64,000 bases of DNA, taken from positions 56,538,890 through 56,602,889 of the forward strand of contig CM075760.1 of assembly GCA_037974335.1 (NCBI GenBank), in the 5' to 3' direction. The translations under genes and the position numbers were made by a program. The notes below the pieces were generated by a model. It made no database searches. It had not been told where the DNA came from and worked only from the letters and a program-made list of their open reading frames with translations. This document shows, in pieces, positions 11,401-21,261 of the stretch; the first letter of the stretch is position 1; every line of letters starts with the position of its first letter. This stretch comes from Prionace glauca. Taxonomy: Eukaryota; Chordata; Chondrichthyes; Carcharhiniformes; Carcharhinidae.

Positions 11401-11477
11401 CACAAAAATAAATAGTAAAAATTCACAAAAATAAATAAATAAAAATAAATAAATTCTCAAAAATAAATAATCACTTT
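11401..11477. repeat. AT-rich (AAATAAAT)n stretch
   Basis: Simple AAATA/AAATAAAT repetition lies immediately upstream of a CR1 insertion. A second simple repeat, (AAATT)n, closes that CR1 at 12026-12052. Confidence 0.85.
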
Positions 11478-12030
11478 TTCTAGGGCGAAAAACTGCAGCA
11501 TGCTACGGTGCAGAGGGACCTGGGGGTCCTTGTGCATGAGTCGCAAAAACCCAGCCGGCAGGTGCAGCACGTGATCAGGAAGGCGAATGGAATGCTGGCC
11601 TTCATAGCGAGGGGGATTGAATATAAAAGTAGGGAGGTCTTGCTGCAACTGTACAGGGTACTGGCGAGGCCGCAGCTGGAGTACTGTGTGCAGTTTTGGG
11701 CGCCGCACCTGCGCAAAGATATTTTGGCCTTGGAGGGAATGCAGAGGGGGGTCACTCGGCTGATACCGGAGATGAGAGGGTTGAACTTTGAAGAGAGGCT
11801 GAATAGACTGGGTCTGTACTGGTTGGAATTTAGAAGGATGAGGGGGGATCTTATAGAGACGATAAGATAATGAAGGGGATGGATAGGATAGAAGTGGAGA
11901 GACTCTTCCCGCTCAAAAAAGACAGTAGGACTAGAGGGCACAGCCTCAAGATAAGGGGGGGGGCGGCAGTTTAGAATGGAGTTGAGGAGGAACTTCTTCA
12001 CTCAAAGGGTGGTGAATCTCTGGAATTAAA
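11478..12030 (+). mobile_element. CR1-clade LINE fragment, CR1-B type
   Basis: It encodes the RT C-terminus VQRDLGVLVHESQKPSRQVQ, then KANGMLAFIARGIEYKSRE and LEYCVQFWAPHLRKDI. It is 5'-truncated at gggcgaaaaactgcag and breaks off at ggtggtgaatctctggaatt, where it runs into (AAATT)n. The same subfamily is found at 43747-44175, 52498-53232, 55251-55495 and 58280-59015. It is called CR1-B here to separate it from the TTCTTTG-tailed copies. Confidence 0.85.
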
Positions 12031-12049
12031 TTAAATTAAATTAAATTAA

Positions 12050-12195
12050 ATTGAGATTAAATCCGACCATGGCAGCAGGTGGAATTTGAATTCAATCAAT
12101 AAATTTTGATTCATACTGATAGCGACGAGATAACCCTCTGATTCCCCAGTGAAGGACATCTGCCATCCCTACTTGGTCTCAGCAGGGTGTAACTC
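12050..12195 (+). mobile_element. tRNA-SINE fragment shared by both duplicates
   Basis: Reads ccgaccatggcagcaggtgg, aatttgaattcaat and ggacatctgccatcc, the body of a shark tRNA-SINE. The matching fragment at 21262-21440 sits in the same relative place, so this insertion predates the segmental duplication. Confidence 0.6.
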
Positions 12196-13614
12196 AAGAT
12201 GGACCGCCATATATATAACTGGGCAATGCCTTCTGAGATGCCCTAACACACCACTCAGCTGAAAAGGAATTAAGCACAGGAAATAAATGTTGTTCTTTCC
12301 AGAGACCCCCACGTCCCATGGAAGAATAAAGTGAAATAAAACACCAGCCTACATATTTATGCAGTATAAGATATATCACCTCTCTGAATCAACTCTCACA
12401 ATCTGCCTGTATTTATTTCTATCCATCCATCACAGTGTTTCGTTGGGTTGGAGAGATCATCATTGTTACTAACAAGGTGCCAGAGAATCTGGGTGGCTTT
12501 TTTTCCAATGAAATGGGAAGCATTCATATACGTTTACAGCTTTAAAAAATAATAAAATTGCCTCGAATTGTTGCTGGGCAGATTTGTTTATAAATAGGCT
12601 CTATTGACAATGCTAAGAGTTTGAAGTTGGCTTGCAGCCAACTGTTCAGTACTGAGGAAACAGATCTTTGACTTACTGAACAAACACCGTCAGATGCTTC
12701 CTGTTAATATCTTCGGGCAGTTGGCAGCAGGTTGGACTGCTGCCAAATACTGCGTGGAACAGATTAGCGCGAATATGTAAGGATTAAATGGGACTTATCC
12801 AGTTATACAATAAATGCTTGATTCCCATAATAAAGAAACGTTTTTAAATGGTATTCCTTCCAAGCAAATATTTTAAAGGGCTGCACTGTAATTAAATAGT
12901 ATGGGGAACGAGTAAATTGGCCAGATGCTATTTCATTTGTATAACTTCCAAATAAATGTCCTTCCAACAATTAAAGTTACTTTGTGAGTAACTTCATGAC
13001 CTGCAAGGAAGAGATTTTGACCTCCCCACCCCCTCAGTCCAATGAGATCAGTGCAATGGCCCCAAAATGAAAATAATTAAAAGTAAAATAAAATCATACA
13101 ATTGTCTTGAAAAGCGCGGATACCTGGAATATTCTAAGCGTTCTGCACCTCTTTAAAAAGACAACCTCTCTTATACCTAATCAGCACCATGTTCTGTTGT
13201 CCAGCACAATCTGATTTCGATTATTTAACAGTCGCTCTCATAGCTGCCAATGAGTGAAGAAACAGCCTGGTTTAGTGGAAGACAAAACATTTATTTTTGT
13301 GATATTGTGCAATATGCCACAAAGTCCTAATATCCTGAGTTCCCACTACCAGTGAATGTTCTACAGCCGGTGGCCAATAAAATGAGCAGCAATGATTTGG
13401 ATGTTGACAAAGAACTTTCCTGATCACCGTGTCCATTCGGATTCTATAAATTCTCTGTCAAAGGTTGATGTCGATGTCATGTTTCCCTGTCAGCTCAATT
13501 AATTATAAGTCTACCAGTTTTCTTTCAGTGTTAATTTTCACAGGATAAAGGAGCCGTTGCGGAAATCTAACGTGTAATATTGCATCACATGAGGATTGTC
13601 CTTTTTGAATTAAT

Positions 13615-13920
13615 TTGTGGATGGCATGGTGGCAAATATGTTAGGGCTTCTGCCTCAAAGCACCAGGATACCCGGGTTCAACTCCCAGTTTGGGTCTGTC
13701 TGTGTGGAGTCTGCATATTCTCCAATTGCCAGCTCATTTACTCACATTGTTCAAGGATATGCCGCATAGGTTGATCCACGATGATGAATTGTCCAATCGT
13801 GTCAAGAGAATTCGCAGGGAATATAAGTGGGGTGATGGGGATAGACTTGGATGGGAATGTTGTGGGTTTGGGCCTGATAGGCCAAAAGGCCTTCTTCTGC
13901 TCTGTAATGATTCTATGACA
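13615..13920 (+). mobile_element. Degenerate tRNA-derived SINE
   Basis: It contains a weak B box (gggttcaactcc near 13676), the tgtgtggagtctgcatatt core and a terminal aggccaaaaggccttcttct. It interrupts the copy-1 flank, is absent from the corresponding place in copy 2, and so postdates the duplication. Confidence 0.65.
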
Positions 13921-13924
13921 TGGG

Positions 13925-14255
13925 CACCTTTGGTTGATCAGAATTTATTGCCTACTTCTTGTCCGAGGGCAGTGAGAGCCAATCACATTGCTGTGGCTCT
14001 TGGATCACACATAGGCCAGACCAGGTAAGGACGGCAGATTCCCTTCTCTAAAATACATTCGTGAAGCAGGTAGGTTTTTACACAATCGACAATGATATCT
14101 TGACCGGAAGTGAATTCTTATTTCCAGACACTTTTTTTTACTGAATTTAAATCCCACCATCTGTGGTGGTTGGATTCGAAGTCGGGTCCTGAGAACATTA
14201 GTTAAGTTTGTGCATTAATTGCCTCGCTATAACATTAGGCCATTTCTTCCCTCCT
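13925..14255 (-). mobile_element. tRNA-derived SINE of a second type, reverse orientation
   Basis: The plus strand carries ggcagtgagagccaatcac, aggccagaccaggtaagga and ttaaatcccaccatctg. This is the reverse complement of the SINE whose head reads gggttcgaatcccaccatg. Another copy lies at 37195-37490. Confidence 0.65.
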
Positions 14256-14377
14256 TCTTGTATCCAGTCCCAAATTACAGTGACAGCTACCCACACCTGA
14301 AATAAAATTATTTCAGCAATTAGTTACATAAATCGATAATAATTCTACAAATGGATTATATTTTTGCTGCAATGTGC

Positions 14378-14660
14378 AAATCAAAGAACAAAGAACAAGA
14401 ACAAAGAACAACACAGCACGGGAAACAGGCCCTTCGGCCCAACGAGCCCGCGCCGCCGTCCCATGGTCAGTGACCTATTCATGATTTTAATCTATGCCTC
14501 ATGTTTGAGGATCAGGGAGGTCCAATATAGGGACAATTTGTTATCCAATCAATCAGCCTAAAAGCACATTTTTGTGATGTGGGAGGAAACCGGAGCACCC
14601 GGAGGAAACCCACGCAACCACGGGGAGAACGCGCAAACTCCCACGGACACTGGCGTTTTT
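14378..14660 (-). mobile_element. CR1 3'-UTR fragment, reverse orientation
   Basis: It starts on + with aacaaagaacaacacagcac, the reverse of the TTCTTTGTTC tail, and matches the 3' UTR of the LINE at 3128-5369 very closely (cggcccaacgagcccgcgcc; ggtccaatatagggac). It is a short, recent, 5'-truncated CR1-A insertion. Confidence 0.8.
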
Positions 14661-14910
14661 ACCCTGATAAGGTCATGTCTTTATGTCTATTCTCTTGTGA
14701 AGGGGTGCAGAATTAAGGGATTTGAGTTACAATCAAATTGTTTTTCTCTCTATAACAGAGGCTCAAATATAATTTCACCTTTTGGACTAGCAGAGACGTT
14801 CCAATGGATCTCACTCTTTCTGCCTCAGTGTTAGGCTGTCTGTTGAATATTCCAGTGTCAGCAATCAATTCACTGGGAATAATCCTCGGTGTTTTTTGAT
14901 ATATTTTATT

Positions 14911-15205
14911 TGATTTATTATTATCACACACATTCGTACACAGTCTTGCGCACTATACAGACGGAGCATACCGTGCATAGAGAAGGAGGGGAGAGAGTGA
15001 AGAATATTATGTTGCAGTCATAGCTCGGGTCTAGAAAAATATCAATTTAATGCGAGGTAGATCCATTCAAAAATCTGATTGCAGCTGTAAAGAAATAGTT
15101 TCTGAGTCGGTTTGTATTGTTTTCAGACTTTGTTTTTTACCTAGTTCCCGATGGAAAAAGGTGAGAGACTGTGTCCGGGGTGAGGTGTGTTTTCTTTTCA
15201 TAGCT
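14911..15205 (+). mobile_element. Dispersed repeat inserted in VH pseudogene
   Basis: It separates the leader-intron relic from framework 1. It contains ttgcgcactatacagacgg, gcataccgtgcatagagaag and gatccattcaaaaatctga. I recognise this from memory as a widespread fish and shark repeat, but I cannot name the family. It resembles a LINE or SINE 3' region. Confidence 0.6.
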
Positions 15206-15461
15206 TTTGTTTAAAGTGTCGGATCGGAGGTTGTGTTGACTCAGCCAGAGGCAGAAACCGGGCATCCCTGAGGCTCCCTGAGACTGAGCTGTAAAGACAA
15301 AGTGTTCAATATGGGCAGCAACTGGATGGTCTGGGTCCGACCAGTCCCTGATAGTGTTTATAGTCTCTCCTTCAGTATGATAGTCTTGGATCAACCCACA
15401 ATTCCTCCGCCCCAGAGATTCAGAATCAATTTATTCCACCCAAAGACGCTTAAAACAACAT

Positions 15462-15607
15462 AAAGAGAAAATGCTGGACAGTCTCAGGACATCTGGACTC
15501 GAAACGTCAGCTGTTCCCTCTTCTTACAAATATTGCCAGGCCTACTGAGATTTTCCAGCATTTTCTCTTTGGGTTTGAATTCCAGAATCTACAGATTTGT
15601 TTTTATA
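15462..15607 (-). mobile_element. Short SINE-like insertion with 13-bp target duplication
   Basis: It is flanked by cttaaaacaacat (15449-15461) and cttcaaacaacat (15608-15620), which differ at one base. It carries 17-bp perfect inverted repeats, aaagagaaaatgctgga (15462-15478) and its complement (15554-15570). It belongs to the AAAATGCTGGAAAATCTCAG family also seen at 19852-19966, 20262-20350, 53436-53500 and 54075-54110. It lies within framework 3 of the VH pseudogene. Confidence 0.8.
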
Positions 15608-15650
15608 CTTCAAACAACATCTCTTTGCAAATAACTATAAACCGAGTATT

Positions 15651-16315
15651 CCTATCTTTCCCCTGTCTGTCCTACACAGACTCCAGTTCCATGTGATGAA
15701 AATAGCCCTTCACCACCACTGAAATATCCGAGAAATCCACCCAGTTGTATTAAACCTGCAGTGGAAAGTCACCCATCCGGAGGGCAGGTTTCAGCAAGAT
15801 GGTTCACAATCAGCAATTAATGTTAGCTTTGTCAGTGACGCTCGCATCCAGAGATTCAATAAAATCAGTGTAAATTGCTGCAGATTCCGGAAATCTAAAA
15901 CTAAAACAGCAACAGTGCTACTCAGGATCTCAATGGGTATCATCAGAGAGAGAGAACCAGATTCCTATTTAACATCAATGCCAGGATGTAAAATCTCTTG
16001 ATATAATTATGAACAGCAAGTCTGTTCTGTCCAATATCCGACCCAAATCCTCATTTGTCAAATAAAATCGCAAATTTGTTGGCCATTTATCACAACCGGG
16101 TTTGTGGGAGTTTGTGGTACGTAACTTACCTGGTTAGTTACAACATGAGAACAGCGAGTAAATTCAGCAAAGGTACCTCAGTGAGTTTTAATAACTTTGG
16201 GGCGACATGAGGTCGGGTAAAATGTTCCATACATTCAAATTCCCCCATAATTTGTAATACTTTGGAATCGCTGAGATTAATGTGAATATAATCACTGCTC
16301 TGCCTGATCATAGCA
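15651..16315. other. Gene-free spacer with SINE scraps
   Basis: A short relic of the AAAATGCTGG-type SINE (gattccggaaatctaaaac; atctcaatgggtatcatcag) lies at about 15880-15950. I see no frame, no J or D segment, and no splice-flanked exon. Confidence 0.5.
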
Positions 16316-16785
16316 GCATAAAATCATAGAATCCCTACAGTTCAACATGGTCATTCGGTCCAATAACTCTGCAGCGGGCTCTCCAGCAGAGCATCCTACC
16401 TAGGCAAGCTTTCATCCGATCCCGGCAACCACACATATTCACAGGCTAATCCCCCGAACCTACACATTATTGGACACTAACAGGAAATTTAGCATAGACA
16501 ATTTACATTGGGCCTGGGAAGGATGCTCTGCCGGATAGCAGACTTGATGAACCAAATGCTCTACTTCTGCACTGTAGGGATTCTATGATTCTAATTTGCA
16601 CATCATTGGGCGCTAAGGGGCAATTTATCACAGCCAATCCACCTAACCTGCACATCCTGGGACTGTGGAAGGAAACTGGAGCACTCGGAGGAAACTCACA
16701 TGGATATGGATAGAATGTGAAAACCACACACAGTCACCCAATGTTAGAATCGAACCCGCTTCCCTGTCGCCTGTGAGGGAGCAAA
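16316..16785 (-). mobile_element. tRNA-derived SINEs, overlapping copies
   Basis: The plus strand begins catagaatccctacag, the reverse of the SINE 3' end, and shows ggaaactggagcactcgga and a reversed B box (gaatcgaacccgc near 16747). A plus-strand 3' end (ctctacttctgcactg to gattctatgattcta) at about 16540-16595 is embedded, so one copy inserted in another. Confidence 0.65.
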
Positions 16786-17545
16786 AATAATTGTATCTCT
16801 TCGTGATAACCACATTTTTTATTCTTCCCTCGTGTGAGTGTGATCACTATTTGTGAAGGAATATTTCAGACATCAGATCTGTTTTTTATTTAACTTGTCG
16901 AGTTTAAACAGATTAAATCCTGAATCAGATTATCATTCAGTGGAATATCAGCCTGTTCACAGATACTTTATTAATTGTGACATCAGAACTTTCAGAACTA
17001 ATTCTGAAATGAAATGTCTTATTTTATTGTAGTTAAGTACAGCCGGAGTTATGAATGTTCAAAAAGTTTTATTCATATTGAACCAACTGTTAAAATTCTT
17101 AAAATAAATCGCTATTTTGAGTTGAAACTGATCAGTAAGTGACGGTTTATCTGGTTTTTCTGTCATGAACATTTCATTGTAAACAGTGAGGTATTTATGT
17201 AAATAAATACAAGAATAGTAATTCCAAATGAGATTGTTGACTGACAAAAACACAACAAATATTTCCCCACCAACACAGAGCAGAAATAGAGACAATCATG
17301 CAAATCAATCAAAGGATTCCAGTAATGGTTGTTTTTCAACATTATTTATTCACCAGTTATGTGAGGAAAAATATCATGATGATATCTATGTTCAGAATTA
17401 GGAAATAATCCCTCTGATCCCGAAATGTCATGACACAGAAAACACAGAACATCTCCTGTGTTTCATCTCTTTCTCTGTCTTTCTCCTGTCTGGTTCTGCG
17501 TCTTGTCTCTCCACGATGGTTCATCGTCTTCACTCCACAGCAAAA
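16786..17545. other. Gene-free AT-rich spacer with an octamer
   Basis: No supported frame. A perfect immunoglobulin-type octamer, ATGCAAAT, lies at 17298-17305, but no V segment or TATA-like box follows it within 500 bases. Confidence 0.45.
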
Positions 17546-17640
17546 GAACATAAGAACGTAAGAAATGGGAGCAGGAGTAGGCCATCTAGCCCCTCGAGCC
17601 TGCCCCGGGCTCGATAAAATCAATGTTTGCCCAATGTATT
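17546..17640 (-). mobile_element. CR1-B 3'-end fragment, reverse orientation
   Basis: Reads acataagaacgtaagaaat, gagcaggagtaggccatct and cctcgagcctgcccc on +, the reverse of a CR1-B 3' terminus. Confidence 0.7.
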
Positions 17641-17779
17641 CTCTCAGCCACAGGTACAGGTTTCTAAAAGAATATAATTCAATAAATTGGAATCCATGAC
17701 TGAGATTTATTCTAAAAGATCTCTTGAGAAATCAATGATCTTGAAATGCTTGAAACATTTTCTTCTGCACCTAACCTCG

Positions 17780-18720
17780 GTTCCACCTGGTGATAAGGAT
17801 TCAATGTGGAATCTTTCCCTATATTTAGCCGGTGTTGTCCCTGTCCTTGGAGTATTTGACTGGACAGAGTAGAGGAATATTTACTCTGCGTCTGAACTCA
17901 TTGTTCCTGGTTTATGAATGGTTGATATATCTTTGTCAGGGAAGATTTAATCCGTATCGAATCTCTGCTGTACCTAGCCTGGATGTGTTTTGTGGAACTG
18001 TGTGGACGGCTCTTTCCCCTATACCTAACACTAATTTAAACCTGCCTCTTGGATCTCTGAATGAAGAGTGCAGGAGAGATTTTACATAGAAGAGTGTCCA
18101 TGCTCTTTCTGCCTTAATTTTGTTTGAACAGATTTATAGACGGAGTTTCACTCTGTTTATAGACAGTATAATGTTGTAAGAACGTTTGAATTGGATAGTT
18201 TAGAGGGAGATTCTCTTTGCATCTCACTCATGCTATTCCTGATTTAGGAGTTATTAATTTGCCAGTACAGAGGGGACTTTGCATTCTGCAGCGAACCCCA
18301 TGTTACTCCTGTCCTGTAAGATTTTGATGGGAGAGTCGGCCGTCTTTACAAATTTCATGGGGATTGAACCAGTATCTTTATATTACAGTAAATTTACCCT
18401 GTGTCAGCTCGTATTATAAGCCATGCCTTCGTTTATTTTCCACTGGACCCTAACTCATTCTATCTTGCATGTAGAATGTTATGTTGTCTGTCTTTGCACA
18501 TAGTAAATTGGATATATTATCTGTCTGTACTAAATTAGACGCTGTCCCTGCTTATATTGTATGTCACTATGTTTCTGTTTATATTAAACGAGACATTGTC
18601 TCTGTTTATATTAATTTAGATCTCTCTCTGTTTGTATCAAAGTCAATGCAATCTTATTTCTGCAATTGTCCATATCCACGTTTATATTGTATTAGACATG
18701 GTCTCAGTTTTTACTGCACT
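17780..18720. repeat. Decayed tandem repeat, two zones
   Basis: At 17800-18470 a loose unit of about 80 bases recurs (ggacagagtagagg, tttactctgcgtctgaac, tgtccttggagtatttgac), recalling a common shark minisatellite. At 18480-18720 shorter units built on gtctctgtttatattaa and attagac recur. Both zones are much diverged and non-coding. Confidence 0.5.
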
Positions 18721-19439
18721 GGTCAATGCCAGTAATGATTAAAGTGGCTGGGAGAACACAATTCTCTGCATCCTTCTGCAAGGACAAACCGTGTGAGGTT
18801 TTGGACACTGGAAAAGAAATCTGAAATCTACTTCTGCTGGCTGCAGTGAAAGTAGATATCAAGTCCTGTGTAGCATTCACTGTCAATGAAGAACAAAAAA
18901 ATAAAGAAAATTACAGCACAATAAAATACTGGTGATCCAATACTGCCCGTTTCTGGATCTTGCCTGATAACAATCTTTTTTATCCCAACATATTATCTCT
19001 TCTTCTCACAAAACCGTGGAGTAAAACAAACTTAATTCAAAGAGAGGCATAGTTAGTGCAGGAACAAAATTGCCACAGTGAAATATATATAGGGTGAGTA
19101 TCAAATATTACATAACCAGAGAGAATGCCGTGTGCAATGTAAACTGAGCTCTGGTCTAGCAGAGTATTAACAGAGCCAGGCTGTATTTTAATATAAACAG
19201 GGGCCTGCTTCAAGAAAATAGTAATGAGTTAGTGCCGAGTGCCACGTGGGGATGGTCAAATGCCAAATTCCAATGAGACCCATATCCCGTGAAGGAAACA
19301 TTTTTAAAAATAACATTGTCAAGTGAAATAAAACTGAGGCAGTGTCTCGCACAGTTTTACTGATATAGGAACTTCTTAGACATGAACTGAGACAGTGCTG
19401 AGTAATTAATGATACTGGACCGAATAAGGAGAATATAAA
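18721..19439. other. Gene-free spacer
   Basis: No supported frame, RNA gene or clear repeat. Confidence 0.5.
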
Positions 19440-19564
19440 AAAAAGTTCAGAAAGATAGTAATTATTTTCACCAATTACCATCCATTTGCAATTTAATAAT
19501 TTCATTCACCAGATCTCATTCATATATAATGAGGAATATATTTACAATTACTCTGTGATAGGAA

Positions 19565-19770
19565 AGCGACGTTGCCTCGGCCCCTATTTATTCCCCATTG
19601 CTAATTGCATTCGGTAAGCTGGTGGTGAGCCGCCTTATTCAATTGCTGCAGAACCTGCAGTGTAGGTACACCGACAGTGCTCTTAGGGAGGGTGTTCCTG
19701 GACTCCGACGCAGCGTAATTAAAGGAGTGGTCCAAGTGATGTTTGTGAGTGTCTTGGAGAGGACTTTCCA
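19565..19770 (-). mobile_element. LINE fragment (second LINE family)
   Basis: On + it reads cccctatttattccccattg, ggtggtgagccgccttatt and agggagggtgttcctgga. Counterpart of 10690-11400 in the other duplicate. Confidence 0.65.
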
Positions 19771-19851
19771 GGTGGGGTTATTCCAATTTCCCAGTTATCA
19801 TCACTTCATACAGATAAACAATTCGTTCACCAATTATGTTCATCAGTTTGA

Positions 19852-20350
19852 TAAAAGCAAAAGACTGCAGATTCTGGAAGTTGAAACAAAAATAATGAAT
19901 GCTGGAAAATCTCAACGGGTCTGATAGCATCTGTGGAGAGAGAATAAAGCCAACGTTTCGAGTCTGTGTTATCTTTTTTATTTGGAGGAAATTGAAGAGG
20001 GTGATGACATTGAGAAATGATGTGGGTGGATAGGGATTAGGTTTTTTTTAGGATATATTTCGAGATTATGATGTTGATTAGTTTAGGGTGAAGAAGTTTG
20101 TTATGATATTTGGGATCACTCTGTGAATTGATGCAGCTTGTGTGTGTCTGGAAATAGTGTCTATTATTTCTGTTATTCCCATCTCACAGGAAATTTATGC
20201 AGCTTTCCTGACACGTTGTAGGAAACAATGATGATCTCTCCAAAGCAGCAGGAATACTCTGCCGAAGGGTCACCCAGATGTGAAACAAAGGCTCTATTCT
20301 GTCTCCACAGATGTTACTGAGATTCTCCAGTATTTTCTGTTTATTTTCGG
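19852..20350. mobile_element. Two AAAATGCTGG-type SINE fragments
   Basis: 19852-19966 is in forward orientation (actgcagattctggaag, atgctggaaaatctcaacg, ctgtggagagagaataaag). 20262-20350 is in reverse orientation (tctgtctccacagatgttac; gagattctccagtattttc). Copy 1 of the segmental duplication lacks them at this point. Confidence 0.6.
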
Positions 20351-21261
20351 CATTTCATTCTATCCAATATATAACAGCACGTTGCTTTGTATAATTTATT
20401 GATTTTAAAATTTATTGATAACACATTGGCTTTTTGACACCAAGGAATGAAATCTGTCCCAAAATTCAGTGGGGAATGGAATTAATTCAGACCGAGGATA
20501 TGAACAGCTACCCAGCAGCCTCTGCGCTTCATTGACAAGTCATCACCTCCTCATCACACAGAATGTCCTGGTACATAGCTGGAGAGTTTGATGGTTATCA
20601 AAGTGATGATATAAATGGAACAACGTGTACTTCATGTGAAGTTACTGAATCTTTAAATTCCGATTCATTATTACACTGTTTTGGGAAATAATGTTACACT
20701 TGTAGTTTTCCAGTGAGTTTCACAAATATTTCTGTTGCTATCTTATTTACTTTTCACCCTGTTGTCTTCACTAATTTGGGTGAGGGCTTGTTGGTTGGTT
20801 TGTTGTATATGAAAGAACCAGTATTTTATATAGTACAATCATTCCTCCTCAACCAAATCCCGCTCTCTCTTTCTGTCCTGGATTTGAAGATTCAGCATCA
20901 GCAGAGAAATGAACCATCCGAACTGCAGGAAAATCTCCCCCTACTCTTCAAGAGGATCAGCTTGCTAACTCCCGAGAAACTCGGAATGTATTTCACCCAG
21001 ACACTCTGGAAGGATTGATGGACACACATTGAATAAAGGAGTTGTTTCAATTTATGAAGTAGTCAAACACAAATATGGAAATGTAGAACAACATCATTCA
21101 GTCCAATTTATCAATGAATCCACCAATCCATTCAGTAATTCCTCAATCAAAATATTCAGGCATCCAACAGTCATTCATCCATCAGTCATTCAAATGTCAT
21201 TCATTCCTGTGTCAACACAGTCATACATTTATTGTTTGTGTAGATGGTGACATCAATTATT
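20351..21261. other. Gene-free spacer
   Basis: A 101-codon open frame at 20713-21018 has no recognisable domain and no counterpart in the duplicate. I treat it as chance. Confidence 0.5.

Larger units (their letters stand above)
10550..13560 (+). repeat. Segmental duplication, copy 1 (decayed flank of an Ig cluster)
   Basis: This stretch aligns by eye, in order, with 19440-22745. Shared anchors include gttcagaaag near 10570 and 19447, the LINE fragment that follows, a SINE fragment at 12050-12195 and 21262-21440, cagatttgtttataaatag at 12579 and 21821, and cagccggtggccaata near 13361 and 22602. A CR1 (11478-12030) is present only in copy 1, so it inserted after the duplication. The duplication continues into the VH pseudogene, matching the intact copy in front of the functional VH. 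Confidence 0.8.
14817..15650 (+). pseudogene. VH pseudogene with leader-intron relic
   Basis: Fragments in order match the functional VH unit at 23520-23860. They are the leader intron (ctcagtgttag to ctcggtgttttttgat, 14823-14900), framework 1 to 2 (about 15211-15350, reading VVLTQPEAE, SLRLSCKDKVFNMGSNWM, WVRPVPD) and framework 3 (about 15415-15461 and 15608-15640; tttattccacccaaagac versus tttactgcgtccaaagac). The leader exon, the YYC motif and the recombination signal are not recognisable. Two retroelements interrupt it (14911-15205 and 15462-15607). It is the V segment of a former cluster whose 5' flank survives at 10550-13560. No D, J or C remnant is visible downstream. Confidence 0.85.

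Noticed and set aside
15137-15394. 85-codon minus-strand frame
   Set aside because: Antisense shadow of the VH pseudogene.
18481-18735. 84-codon frame with repeated VYIKRDIVSVYINLD-like text
   Set aside because: Translation of a decayed tandem repeat; no other support.
20713-21018. 101-codon frame
   Set aside because: No domain, no splice or promoter context, not conserved in the duplicate.
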